This document shows, piece by piece, positions 26,173 to 34,975 of a DNA stretch of 55,595 nucleotides. Below the pieces are notes generated by a model, which had not been told where the DNA came from, did not search any database, and saw only the letters and a program-made list of their open reading frames with translations. Both the position numbers and the translations under genes were made by a program. The first letter of the stretch is position 1. Every line of letters starts with the position of its first letter. Where the stretch lies: contig CAMCXS010000037.1 in NCBI GenBank assembly GCA_945883495.1, positions 1 through 55,595 of the forward strand, in the 5' to 3' direction. Source of the stretch: Akkermansia muciniphila. Its GTDB lineage: Bacteria > Verrucomicrobiota > Verrucomicrobiia > Verrucomicrobiales > DEV007.

Positions 26173-28860
26173 CTAGTCAGTTTCCTCGGTCAGCAACTTC
26201 CCGGCGATTTTCGAGGCCTCGGCAAAGTCATGCCCGGTGGCGACGACCTTTCCGTTTCGTCCGATCACGACGTAAAACGGAATGCCCCTGAGATCATAAT
26301 CGCCGAACGCCGGGGCGTCTTCCGTGGCAATGGCGACTGGGAAGTTGTAGTCTGGATGGGCGTCGAGGAATTCCTTTACTTCCTGTTCCGGGTAGGAGCA
26401 GTAGGCGATCACTTCCAAGCCGTGGTGGCGATGTTTGGCCCAAAGTGCCTGCATCTTCGGAAAGGCGGCCAGACAAGGCGCGCACTCAATCCCCCAGAAA
26501 TCGAGGATGCGCACCTTGCCTCCGGCGTGAGAATCCACGGGCAACGGCGCGGAATGAATCCAAGCTGCCACTTGGATGGGCGGGGCGGGCTGGCCGATCA
26601 GGTCGACTGGCTGCGATGGGCGCGGCGTCACGGGGGCGGGGACTGCCGCCATCTGGATGGTTGCGTCCGTCATGCCGGCCTTGAGGCGCGTGTCTTTCTT
26701 AAAGGCGCCCCCATCCGGTGTCCTCACTCGCACCGCCGCGTCAAACCAGCCTTTGCGGAGACCGTTGAGTTGGAAACGTCCGTCCTCACCGGTGACCGCT
26801 TCCGCGCCATCGCGCGCACAGGCAATCACCGCGTTGGCCAACGGTTTGCCTGCCCTGTCCACAACGACTCCAGAGACGGCTTCCGAAAAATCCGGCCAGA
26901 CCAGCCGGACATGGTCACTTGGGACGTTGACCTTGCGGTAGACCCATCGCTCCGGGGACGACTGGCCAAGTGCCAAGCTGACCTGACCCGCCGAAAGGCC
27001 CACAAGCTCGAAGCGTCCCTCAGCGTCGGTCGTCGGCGTAGGCCAAGCTTTCGCTCCCATATCCCGAACGGTGATTCCCGCAACCGGCTTGCCCGCCGTG
27101 TCCACCACCGTTCCCGTCAATCGCTCATTCGCGCGCTTCAGCGCCATCTCAAAGTGGCTGTTCTTCCCGGCCGGAAACGACAGATCACGCAAAGCATCCG
27201 CGCGATAGCCGTCCGCGCTGAAGAAGAGAGTGCCGGCGTCGTCCCCAGTCCACAGCCGGGGAATCTCAAATCGCCCCTGCTCGTTGGTCTCGAACTCCTT
27301 AGGCACTGGGCCGCTCTCCCTGTCGCCATACCAAATCTCGTTACGGGACCATTGGACCCGCGCCCCGGAGATCGGTTGCCCCTTCTCATCGGTCACTACG
27401 CCGCTGACGCTGGCGAATCCCTCCGTGCGGATCACAACCCTGCTCGGCTTCCCCGGCGTGAAGTCCACTGGATCTGACATCGCTCCCTTCTCATCCCACG
27501 CGAGCAGCTTTGCACTTTCCCTCTCTTCTCCTGGCTCAGGCAAAGGCGCCACGATTTGAAAACTCCCGTCCTGACCACTCTTGACCTTCTCTGGTGTGCG
27601 CCAGTCTCCCGTCATCAGGAGGACCGAAGCACCCTCGACCGGCACTCCCGCGGCATCCACCACCGTGCCCCTAACCCGGTCCTCTTCTTTCACGGGCCGG
27701 AGTCGGAACTGCACGGTCTGGCGATCTCCAGGCTTTACTTGGACGGCAACCACATCTTGTTCCCCGGGCCAGTGATATCCGTTTGGTGTTCCCCGTTGAT
27801 ATCGCAAACCGTGGCCACCTTCCGGCAGGCGAAACGTCAGTGGCTCCTCAACCGTGGCGCCGGTTTCCGCGTCCAAAATCTCCGCGATGACGATCGCTGC
27901 CTGCGCCAGTGGAATGGCTCCCACGTCGGTCACCTGATCCACTTCTACGATGACGGATTGTTCGCCGACGCAGATCCACCCCGGAGTCACGCCTAGTGGC
28001 GCAGCGTCGATGCTCAGGGAGTAGGTGGCGGGAGGGACTTGCTCGAAGAGGAATTCCCCTCCCTCACCCGTGTGCGTCGATGAGGCAAATGCCGTCTCGA
28101 AGGGCATGGGGTCACGGATGGTGACGATGCACCCCGGAGCGGGCTGGCCATCCGGCAATGCCACTCGACCGCGGACGCTGCCGGGCCAAGTTAAGGTCAG
28201 CTCTCGCTCCTTCCCATCCGCCGTGGTGGCGCCCGGATGGAAAATGTAGGTCTTCCATGGGAGCTGAGCGAATCGTTTGTCCCGATGGGCCAACCAAATC
28301 CAGGCGCCTTTGGGAACCTGCGGGATGGTGACGCGGCCCTCCGCATCCGCGGTTGCCTTCCAGAAGGAACCTGGGAGGGATGGGACCTCTACCCTTTGCG
28401 GGATGGGATCTCCGGCCCGCATGGGCAACGTAGAGGTATCCACCCATACCTCCAACCCCGCGGCGGGAGTCCCGGCCGGTGTCAGAAGGCGGGCTTTCAC
28501 CGCTTCAGCCGACGTCAAGGTGACGCGGGCCTCGGTGGGGGCGGTCTTGCTTCCGAAGAACTGGCCTTGGCCCACGCCCCGCGCGCCGCCATCCACCACC
28601 ACGGTGAAGTGAAGCATGGGCCAGTGATCGGGCACGGCAAACTCGGCTTGGAACCGCCCCAGCGCATCCGTCCGGCCCGACGCAATGAGCTGGCCCGTGG
28701 GCATCCAATGTAACGGACCACACAGGAAGACCTCCGCATCCGCAGCCGGAGCCCCTTCCGCGGTGAGCACCTCAAAACGCAAGGTCACCGGTTGCGCGTT
28801 CGCGTGGCAAAGTGCCATCAGCAAGCTGAGTCCAATCACCAGGGCTGGGATCGAGGTCAT
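26173..28860 (-). CDS. secreted protein with carboxypeptidase-regulatory repeats and C-terminal TlpA-like thioredoxin domain
   Basis: 895 residues. A signal peptide (1-22, ending ANAQ) is followed by at least five carboxypeptidase-regulatory-like beta-sandwich units, recognisable as G-x-V-x-D-x-x-G-x-P-x-x-G-A: for example RGTVVDAAGVPVEGASV, SGVVTDEKGQPISGARV, TGTVVDTAGKPVAGITV and SGVVVDRAGKPLANAVI. The last ~140 residues are a thioredoxin fold with FWGIECAPC (CxxC redox pair) and the cis-Pro loop GIPFYVVIG, as in TlpA/ResA. This suggests a large extracytoplasmic protein carrying a redox domain on a stalk; partners are unknown. The next gene downstream starts immediately after its stop. Confidence 0.85.
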   Translation of the reverse strand: MTSIPALVIGLSLLMALCHANAQPVTLRFEVLTAEGAPAADAEVFLCGPLHWMPTGQLIASGRTDALGRFQAEFAVPDHWPMLHFTVVVDGGARGVGQGQFFGSKTAPTEARVTLTSAEAVKARLLTPAGTPAAGLEVWVDTSTLPMRAGDPIPQRVEVPSLPGSFWKATADAEGRVTIPQVPKGAWIWLAHRDKRFAQLPWKTYIFHPGATTADGKERELTLTWPGSVRGRVALPDGQPAPGCIVTIRDPMPFETAFASSTHTGEGGEFLFEQVPPATYSLSIDAAPLGVTPGWICVGEQSVIVEVDQVTDVGAIPLAQAAIVIAEILDAETGATVEEPLTFRLPEGGHGLRYQRGTPNGYHWPGEQDVVAVQVKPGDRQTVQFRLRPVKEEDRVRGTVVDAAGVPVEGASVLLMTGDWRTPEKVKSGQDGSFQIVAPLPEPGEERESAKLLAWDEKGAMSDPVDFTPGKPSRVVIRTEGFASVSGVVTDEKGQPISGARVQWSRNEIWYGDRESGPVPKEFETNEQGRFEIPRLWTGDDAGTLFFSADGYRADALRDLSFPAGKNSHFEMALKRANERLTGTVVDTAGKPVAGITVRDMGAKAWPTPTTDAEGRFELVGLSAGQVSLALGQSSPERWVYRKVNVPSDHVRLVWPDFSEAVSGVVVDRAGKPLANAVIACARDGAEAVTGEDGRFQLNGLRKGWFDAAVRVRTPDGGAFKKDTRLKAGMTDATIQMAAVPAPVTPRPSQPVDLIGQPAPPIQVAAWIHSAPLPVDSHAGGKVRILDFWGIECAPCLAAFPKMQALWAKHRHHGLEVIAYCSYPEQEVKEFLDAHPDYNFPVAIATEDAPAFGDYDLRGIPFYVVIGRNGKVVATGHDFAEASKIAGKLLTEETD

Positions 28861-29036
28861 GCGGTCGTTTTATCCATAACTTTGTCAGGATGAAAGCCAA
28901 GAAATGATGGGTGCTCGGCCTCTAGCCAGCGGAGATTCGCGCACGATTTTCCGCAAGGTGGAGGTCAGGGAAGTGACGGGCACTGGGAAATTCAGCAGGT
29001 AGAAGCGGGGGCTTGCGGCCTGGCTCGTGAGCGTGA

Positions 29037-29696
29037 TCACCCAGTCAAGCGTTCGATGACTCGCTTCCGGGCCACCTCAATGGAGTCCGCCGTGGCCATA
29101 TCTCCACAATCCCGGTAACCCGCCTGCAGCAACGCACAATTGCGATTGAATCGCGCAATCGCATATCCATGCCGATCGAATTCAGGATTGGAGTTCTTTC
29201 GGGCCAAGACATCCTCCAAAACGAACGCCTCCGATCGGAGGATCGGAGCCGGGTCCCCCAGCAACGCTCGGAACTCCCGGTGGCGATCTTGCTCGATCAC
29301 CCGCAGAATCACTTCTGGATAGACCTTGCGTGCGATTTCCGGCCAGCGGCTCATCATGTCTCGCAGCAAATCGATGAATGCCTCCTGCATGCCTAGGTAG
29401 TCAGAAGTCGCGTCGGCATCCAGGAAGGCCTCGATTTCCCCAGTCTCCTTGGCGCACTCCGCCGCTGCCGTGAACTGTTGAATGAGCGATACCCGGGCGG
29501 CCGGGTAGACCTCGCCGAGCTTGGCCCAATCGCTCAACACAAACGAGCGCCTTACGCCGCGATGGGCTCGATCGATCCGGACGGCATTCGCGAAATACCA
29601 TTCGTAGCAGGCCAGAGCTTCGCCAAGCCGGCCCACGTTTGCCAAGGTCCTCGCCTCGGCCAAGACGTCATCTGGATCGGTGGGATCATAGGTCAT
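29037..29696 (-). CDS. hypothetical helical (TPR-like) protein
   Basis: 219 residues, soluble and mostly alpha-helical. The N-terminal segment VLAEARTLANVGRLGEALACYEWYF looks like a TPR helix pair (quoted here in its parts ARTLANVGRLGEAL and ACYEWYF). No catalytic motif or named family recognised. ATG 29696 is preferred because AGGAA lies 7 nt upstream; an in-frame ATG at 29726 would add 10 residues. It follows the SH3-like gene in the same direction, so they probably share a transcript. Confidence 0.6.
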   Translation of the reverse strand: MTYDPTDPDDVLAEARTLANVGRLGEALACYEWYFANAVRIDRAHRGVRRSFVLSDWAKLGEVYPAARVSLIQQFTAAAECAKETGEIEAFLDADATSDYLGMQEAFIDLLRDMMSRWPEIARKVYPEVILRVIEQDRHREFRALLGDPAPILRSEAFVLEDVLARKNSNPEFDRHGYAIARFNRNCALLQAGYRDCGDMATADSIEVARKRVIERLTG

Positions 29697-29734
29697 TGAA
29701 AAGTTCCTGGTGTCCGGTGGTTGCACCCCGGCTC

Positions 29735-30109
29735 TCAGCGCGAAGGCGTCACGTAGAAATAGCTCGATCCGTCCCCGTTCAACGCCCGATAGAGCACGTA
29801 GCCCGCGACTGGTGCTTGGATGGGCGCCCAGTAGGCCGTCGGATCTTCACCATCCTGGGTGAGGTGCACGGTGGCGAAGCCGGGCCGCAGCGCGGCTCCT
29901 CCGGCGAGTTGCAGCTTTTTGCCTTCTTCCAAACTCCCGAGCCAGCGTCCCTTGCTGCTTGGCTTGGAGCGAATGTTCAGCCCGATCGGTGCGGCGACTT
30001 GGTGCGATTTCCGGACGGTGACTACTTCCGTCTTCGGAGCGGCTCCGGCGGCGGTGGTGAGAACCGCGGCGAGCAAGAGCAATGTGGAGGTGCGAATGAG
30101 GCGAATCAT
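29735..30109 (-). CDS. secreted SH3-like domain protein
   Basis: 124 residues: a signal peptide (1-23, ending TAAGAA), then a single small beta domain with APIGLNIRSKPSSKGRWLGS and GYVLYRAL, the look of a bacterial SH3b domain. SH3b domains bind peptidoglycan or cell-surface polymers; no enzyme domain is attached, so a binding or structural role is inferred. Lies between the helical protein gene and the crystallin-like gene, all on the minus strand. Confidence 0.62.
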   Translation of the reverse strand: MIRLIRTSTLLLLAAVLTTAAGAAPKTEVVTVRKSHQVAAPIGLNIRSKPSSKGRWLGSLEEGKKLQLAGGAALRPGFATVHLTQDGEDPTAYWAPIQAPVAGYVLYRALNGDGSSYFYVTPSR

Positions 30110-30223
30110 GGCCCTATTGTCCGAAGCCGATCCGGCAATGGCGAGCGAAATCCGCCGGGAGCGCGTGCCGAAACGTCTCGAGCGATGATTGGTGGGCGGG
30201 CGAGGGGAAGAAGTTGATGCGAA

Positions 30224-30811
30224 TCAGTTGCCCCTGACGACTCGCGCCGTCAGTGAAGAGATCGTATTCCGCATCCCACCTAGCGACGATGTGTCCTCCG
30301 TAACCCTCATGAACCGTCCCCCCAGTTCACCATCGTAGAGGATGATCTCGACGCCGCGGGGAACTTTGAGCGAGTTGATGCTGTCGTTTTTGATCCCGGC
30401 CTTCTTGCGTTCCTGAGGACCGGTGATCTCAAAGGGCACGCGAAGCCGCACTTGGTTCCCTTTGAAGTCCTCTTCCTCATATACAACGACGCTGAATCTC
30501 TCCACGGACGTTGCATCCGTTGCCTTTTGAGCATTTGCGTTGGCTTCCGCGAGTGCATCGACCTCGGCTTCGAGTTCCTCAATTTTGTTCTGCACGGCCG
30601 CGACCGCCTCGGCATCGCCGAAACGTTCGAGAGTCCCTTTGATGGAGCGTAACCTGAAAAAGAGATCCTGGTTGAGTTTCCGTACGACGACTTCCTTGGC
30701 CTTGGTGTACTCGTTCACGGCTGCCTGAGCCTCGGGCGGAAGCTCCTCAGCAAACGAGAGCGAGAGGCTGAAGGCGAGGGGAATGAGGATGGCTTTCAGG
30801 TGAGTGGTCAT
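30224..30811 (-). CDS. secreted coiled-coil protein with beta/gamma-crystallin-like domain
   Basis: 195 residues. Signal peptide 1-21 (LAFSLSLSFA), then a helical, coiled-coil-like stretch (about 25-95; LFFRLRSIKGTLERFGDAEA and VQNKIEELEAEVDALAEANA), then a C-terminal domain with FSVVVYEEEDFKGNQVRLRV and GGRFMRVTEDTSSLGG, the Greek-key pattern of beta/gamma-crystallins. Two segments match the calcium motif N/D-N/D-x-x-S/T-S approximately: NDSINS and RNTISS. Calcium binding is plausible but the first position of the second motif and the fifth of the first deviate. It is 25 bp downstream of the ECF sigma fusion, so it may be part of its operon. Confidence 0.75.
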   Translation of the reverse strand: MTTHLKAILIPLAFSLSLSFAEELPPEAQAAVNEYTKAKEVVVRKLNQDLFFRLRSIKGTLERFGDAEAVAAVQNKIEELEAEVDALAEANANAQKATDATSVERFSVVVYEEEDFKGNQVRLRVPFEITGPQERKKAGIKNDSINSLKVPRGVEIILYDGELGGRFMRVTEDTSSLGGMRNTISSLTARVVRGN

Positions 30812-30836
30812 GGTCAGAGAGGATGGATGGGGAGAG

Positions 30837-33506
30837 TTACTTGGTGCCCGGATGCTTGAGTCGCTCCGATAAAACCTTCAGGAGGCGAGCGCGTTCCTCG
30901 CCATTCAGGGATGCGGTCCGCGCCCAGGTTTGGTACTCCCGGAGGGTGTCCGGTTTGAGCCCGTTGTTCTTGGCCAGCAGCAGGCGGGTATCGCGGCCGG
31001 CCGCTTCGGGCATTTGCTGAGTCCAGGCGAGGGGCACCGCCAACGGGGCACGGTTGTCGAGCCACACCTTGCAGAGCACGTTCGCCCGCGCGGCCACTTC
31101 GGGGCCCAGACGGGGCAAGTCGAGCTTCAGGATCTCGGCGGCATTGGCATCGATGTTGCCCAGTTTGTTGTAGAAATTGTCAGTCAACATGCGCAGGGCG
31201 GCCGATTGCCAGTCGCCGCAAGAGTGGGCTTGCAGAAACGCGTAGGCTTCCTGGGGACGGCCGGGAAACTTGACCATCGCCAATTGCCCCAGGGCGACCG
31301 AGTGGACCTTGGGATCGGTGATCTGCTGGATGAACTGGGCCGATTGGGCAAGATCATTCTGCGCGGCAAATTCCGTGACCAAGTGGGCAACGGAGGATTC
31401 GTAGTCCATCCCGCGCACGTTCTCTTTTTCCACGAGTTCCAGCGCAGCTTGGGGATCGACGGCGGACAGGCGCTTGATCAGAACCATGCCGATGTCTCTG
31501 CGGTCATTGTCCGCTGGCAGTTGTTTGAGCCACTCAGCGGCGGCCCTGGTTTCCGCCAGGGGGATGTAGCGCATCACCTCCTGCGCCGCCGCCACTTGGT
31601 CGATGATCTGGGAGGACTGGATGATCGCTTCCAGCTGAGCGAACGGGTCGCTGGTGGTCCGGCCATACAGACTGGCCCAGGCGATGTCGTGGGCCGTCTC
31701 CGGCGCAGAGGCCAGCCAAGATGCGAAGGTGGCCTCAGCCGGAAGGCTGGTCAGCCCGCGGATGACGTCACGGAGCCAGGCCAAATCTTTCAGACCGGAG
31801 GCGTAGCGGATGGCGTCTTGCGGATCCGCCGCGGCCCATCCTTTGAAAACGCTGGAGCGGAAATCGCTCATGCCTGCCTGATCACAACGGACGACGATCT
31901 CAAGCGCCTGGCGGTAATCGATGCTTGGGTCCCCCTGGGCGGCTCGCAGGATGGTCACGGCGCCGACCCGGATGTTGGCATCGGGCGAGAAGGCCAGCTC
32001 CCGGATGAGGACATCCAGGTGTTGGGACGACGAGACTCCCTTGTCCAGCACGTTGCGCATGACGCGAGCGACGATGACGCTCCGGCCGGCGGCGAGTTTG
32101 CGGCCAAATGCTGACCAATCGAGCCGCTCGCCTTGCAAGAGGGCCAGGTCGACCAGGAAGCCCTCGTTGTCACCGGTATTCATGTGCGCGATCGGCGCCG
32201 AAGGGTTTTGCATGGCCTCCAGCGCGAGCGTGGCTTCGTGCTTCATGGAGGCGGTGGGCAGCCCAGTGATCCAAGTGCCCAGCGCGTCGGGCGTGAATTG
32301 CTTGGTCGTCAGGACGTAGAGCAATTGCTTGCGCAAGCCCGAGGCACCGTCGGGTTGGGAGGTCACCCAGTTGAGCGCGGCCAGCGGATCCTCGTTGCTC
32401 CACGCCATGACGTAGTGATCAAAGGCCTCCGTGTGATTCGCCAACACGTCGAAGGTGTTGCGCCACGGCGCCACGCTCGCGTCCATGCCTTGGGCGATGA
32501 GGGCGTCAAAGCCAGCGCGCGAAAGGCGCAGTCCCATCGCTTGCAACCGTGCATAGCGCGCATCGGGATCGGCTTCCAAGAGCACGGCCTTCTTCTGTTC
32601 CACGAAGGCCATCGCGTTGGTGAACTGAAAGCTGGCTTTTCCGTTCTCTTGCCTTGCCGCGCCGCCGGGAGCCTTCGGGGCATCTGCTGGCGTGGTGAGG
32701 CCCTGGACATTGACGATCTGCTGCCCTCCGGCCCTGGGTGGAGCTGCGTGATGGCCGACGAAGGCGACCATGGTCGTTCCGGCTAGGGCAGCGGTGGCGA
32801 GCAACAGCTTGGACTCGACCAACGCGGCGGTGAGGGTGGTGGCGGTCACGGCGTTTGTCGTCATGGCCGTTGCGATCTCCGCACTCCCGGCCAGGACCGC
32901 GGAGGAGGCGTTGGCGGGAAGCACGCCGGTGAGCGCCGCGCTGGTAACGACGACGCGACGCTTGGCAAAGAAGCGGCGCAGAGTCTCGATGGCGGCGCTC
33001 AACTCGCGGCTGACGAGGCTTTCCGAGCAATTCAATGCCGCAGCGGCCGAGCGTTGCGATTGATTCTGAAAGTAGCACTGCACCACCAGGGTGCGCTGGC
33101 GTTCGGGCAGGGAGGCCATCGCTTCATCCAAGTGCGGTTCGATCTCTGCCCAGAGGTTCGGTTGGGGGGCGTGTGCCAGCGCATACAGGGCCGCAGCGGA
33201 TGTCTCCCGCATCCGGCGACGCCGGGCCGCGCGCCGGTGGTTCAAGGCGGTGCGGTAGGCAGCGTGATACAGCCATCCGGCCAACGAAATCTCCAGGGAG
33301 AGGCTCCGCGCCTTTCTCATGAGGAGCAGGAAGGTTTCCTGAGCCGCGTCCTCCGCCAGTCCTTGATCGCAAAGAACCCGGAAACAGGTAGCCTTCACCA
33401 GGGGCCCATACCGCTCCACAATGGTCCGGCAAGCCGTCGAGGTTTCTCCGGCGCGGAGCGCTTTCAACTCCGGATCGATCCGAGGAGTAGGGGATGGGGA
33501 AAGCAT
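30837..33506 (-). CDS. ECF RNA polymerase sigma factor with ~700-residue C-terminal extension
   Basis: 889 residues from the ATG at 33506 (an upstream in-frame ATG at 33548 is less likely). Residues ~10-180 are a complete ECF sigma factor: region 2 with CDQGLAEDAAQETFLLLMRK, region 4 with LPERQRTLVVQCYF and AAAALNCSESLVSRELS. Next comes an Ala/Thr-rich stretch with a possible membrane helix (about 235-262, LLLATAALAGTTMVAFVG), then ~600 residues of helical repeat character with recurring 'DP..AL.W' and 'A.W...LP' patterns. Extended ECF factors are known in PVC bacteria, where the tail is thought to replace a separate anti-sigma factor. No anti-sigma gene is adjacent. The crystallin-like gene follows. 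Confidence 0.88.
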   Translation of the reverse strand: MLSPSPTPRIDPELKALRAGETSTACRTIVERYGPLVKATCFRVLCDQGLAEDAAQETFLLLMRKARSLSLEISLAGWLYHAAYRTALNHRRAARRRRMRETSAAALYALAHAPQPNLWAEIEPHLDEAMASLPERQRTLVVQCYFQNQSQRSAAAALNCSESLVSRELSAAIETLRRFFAKRRVVVTSAALTGVLPANASSAVLAGSAEIATAMTTNAVTATTLTAALVESKLLLATAALAGTTMVAFVGHHAAPPRAGGQQIVNVQGLTTPADAPKAPGGAARQENGKASFQFTNAMAFVEQKKAVLLEADPDARYARLQAMGLRLSRAGFDALIAQGMDASVAPWRNTFDVLANHTEAFDHYVMAWSNEDPLAALNWVTSQPDGASGLRKQLLYVLTTKQFTPDALGTWITGLPTASMKHEATLALEAMQNPSAPIAHMNTGDNEGFLVDLALLQGERLDWSAFGRKLAAGRSVIVARVMRNVLDKGVSSSQHLDVLIRELAFSPDANIRVGAVTILRAAQGDPSIDYRQALEIVVRCDQAGMSDFRSSVFKGWAAADPQDAIRYASGLKDLAWLRDVIRGLTSLPAEATFASWLASAPETAHDIAWASLYGRTTSDPFAQLEAIIQSSQIIDQVAAAQEVMRYIPLAETRAAAEWLKQLPADNDRRDIGMVLIKRLSAVDPQAALELVEKENVRGMDYESSVAHLVTEFAAQNDLAQSAQFIQQITDPKVHSVALGQLAMVKFPGRPQEAYAFLQAHSCGDWQSAALRMLTDNFYNKLGNIDANAAEILKLDLPRLGPEVAARANVLCKVWLDNRAPLAVPLAWTQQMPEAAGRDTRLLLAKNNGLKPDTLREYQTWARTASLNGEERARLLKVLSERLKHPGTK

Positions 33507-33574
33507 GGTCTTTGCATCAATCTGTCCGCTCTGTTCCGAACCTTGCAAAAAATCGCACGCAATCGCGAGCTGCC

Positions 33575-33594
33575 ATGAGCCTAATGGGGCTCAT
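33575..33594. promoter_or_regulatory. inverted repeat upstream of the ECF sigma gene
   Basis: ATGAGCC (33575-33581) and GGCTCAT (33588-33594), perfect 7-bp arms around a 6-bp centre, 69 bp before the sigma-gene ATG at 33506. It could be an operator or, in the opposite direction, a weak hairpin; no T-tract follows. Confidence 0.3.
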
Positions 33595-33754
33595 ATGACC
33601 CATACGACCCAGCTGCCCAGCCTGATCTCGGTCGGGGGAAGACATGACGATTCTTCATGGATCGAGCGAAGACTGTCAACACTGCTGGTAGGCTGAGGGA
33701 GCCAGGCCAGATTTGCCGCTCGACAGCCCCAGCCGCCGGGCCTAAGATCTTTCG

Positions 33755-34330
33755 ATGAGCGCTGTCGCGGACATGCTCGAAATCCCAGAGGTGCGCGCTC
33801 GCGTATCCCCCGTTAGCGTGGCGCAATACCATCGGCTCTTCCCGGAGTTCACCGAAAACGGACGGCGCACGGAACTCATCCGCGGGGTCGTCGTGGAAAA
33901 AATGTCGAAATCGCCACTTCATTCCTCCACGGCGCGACGTCTCGCTCGACTCCTGCAAGCCATGCTGCCCGAAGGTTTTGTGCTGCTGCGGGAAGATCCG
34001 CTCACCTTGGCCGATTCCGAGCCTGAGCCGGACTTGGCCATCGTGCGGGGAAGGGAGGATGATTTCGCCGAGCGGCACCCATCGACTGCGGCTTTGGTGA
34101 TCGAAATCGCGGTTTCGTCGGTGGCTGAGGACAGAGCGTTGCGTTTGGTCTACGCCGAAGCTGGGGTCGAGGAATACTGGATCGTTCTGCCATCGGAGGC
34201 CAAAGTTGAGGTCCACCGCCAACCGGCCGCTGGCGTCTACCAGGAGCAATTCACCGTTGGCGGCGATCAGACCCTGGAGTCGGCCGTTGTGAGCGGCCTC
34301 CGGCTTCGGTTGGCCGAGTTGTGGTCATAA
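33755..34330 (+). CDS. Uma2 family (DUF820) putative restriction-endonuclease-like protein
   Basis: 191 residues of the PD-(D/E)xK superfamily. Seen: NGRRTELIRGVVVEKM (conserved first acidic position), LADSEPEPDLAIVRG (the catalytic PD motif as EPDL), ALVIEIAVSS (E-x-A/E) and the tail EDRALRLVYAEAGVEEYWIV. Uma2 genes are often multi-copy in cyanobacteria and PVC bacteria and their true substrate is unknown. A second Uma2 gene is at 44939. Not in an obvious operon. Confidence 0.82.
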   Translation: MSAVADMLEIPEVRARVSPVSVAQYHRLFPEFTENGRRTELIRGVVVEKMSKSPLHSSTARRLARLLQAMLPEGFVLLREDPLTLADSEPEPDLAIVRGREDDFAERHPSTAALVIEIAVSSVAEDRALRLVYAEAGVEEYWIVLPSEAKVEVHRQPAAGVYQEQFTVGGDQTLESAVVSGLRLRLAELWS

Positions 34331-34410
34331 CTTGGGGCAACGCTTCTTGATGGCGGCGACGAAAGAATCTGCGGTCCTCCAGGTCGAAGCTGAGGAGGAT
34401 GCGGCGGAGT

Positions 34411-34965
34411 TCAGTCCAAACCGCTGATCTTGCAGCCCGCGGCCGGGACCGATGAGGCGCTGACCGGCTTTCCGGCCAAGACGGCATCGAGCGCGTCGCG
34501 CAAATCCTGGGTGGTCGGCTGCTTTTGTTTCCGGGTCGGCGTCAGGTAGTAATCGTTGATGCGGCCTTGGTAGAGCTTTGCGGCCTGTTCGCCGAGCACG
34601 ACCGCTTCCGGCGTGATTGTGGCTCCGGTGAGTTTCGCCAATCGGATGGCGTCGTCTAGCAGGACCGGAGCGGTGATCGCCGTGAGTTCGATGTGGCGCA
34701 GGACGTCCGGCAACTGCAAGCCGGGCTCCGCTTCCACCACGTAGAAGGCGACGCGATCCCCGTACTCCTTCACGATGGAGTTGATCTCCGGCATGAAGTT
34801 ATTCGACGTCGGGCAAAACGGCGAAACGAAGAAGAGCACGGAGGCTTTCTTCCCGCCGGGTTCCAACGGCTGGTAGTCTTTGCCGTCAACTCCTTTGACA
34901 GTCAGCGGCTCCGCCGAAGCGAAGCCGCACCACGAGAGGAGGAGTCCGGCGAGGAAAGCGCGCAT
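34411..34965 (-). CDS. secreted redoxin (AhpC/TSA-like) family protein
   Basis: 184 residues from the ATG at 34965. Signal peptide LLLSWCGFASAEP, then VKGVDGKDYQPLEPGGKKAS and VLFFVSPFCPTSNNFMPEIN. A single cysteine in FCPTSN stands where peroxiredoxin/TlpA proteins have the peroxidatic or CxxC cysteine (FCP.s). Proteins like this are common next to DUF1501/DUF1549 genes in PVC bacteria. It starts 11 bp past the stop of the DUF1501 gene and so belongs to the same operon. An in-frame ATG at 34983 would overlap DUF1501. Confidence 0.75.
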   Translation of the reverse strand: MRAFLAGLLLSWCGFASAEPLTVKGVDGKDYQPLEPGGKKASVLFFVSPFCPTSNNFMPEINSIVKEYGDRVAFYVVEAEPGLQLPDVLRHIELTAITAPVLLDDAIRLAKLTGATITPEAVVLGEQAAKLYQGRINDYYLTPTRKQKQPTTQDLRDALDAVLAGKPVSASSVPAAGCKISGLD

Positions 34966-34975
34966 CAGAAGGATT

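Noticed and set aside
26092-27477. 461-codon open frame on the plus strand
   Set aside because: Antisense shadow of the redoxin/carboxypeptidase-regulatory gene, which has clear domains.
30930-32114. 394-codon plus-strand open frame
   Set aside because: Antisense to the ECF sigma fusion; composition reflects codon bias of the real gene.
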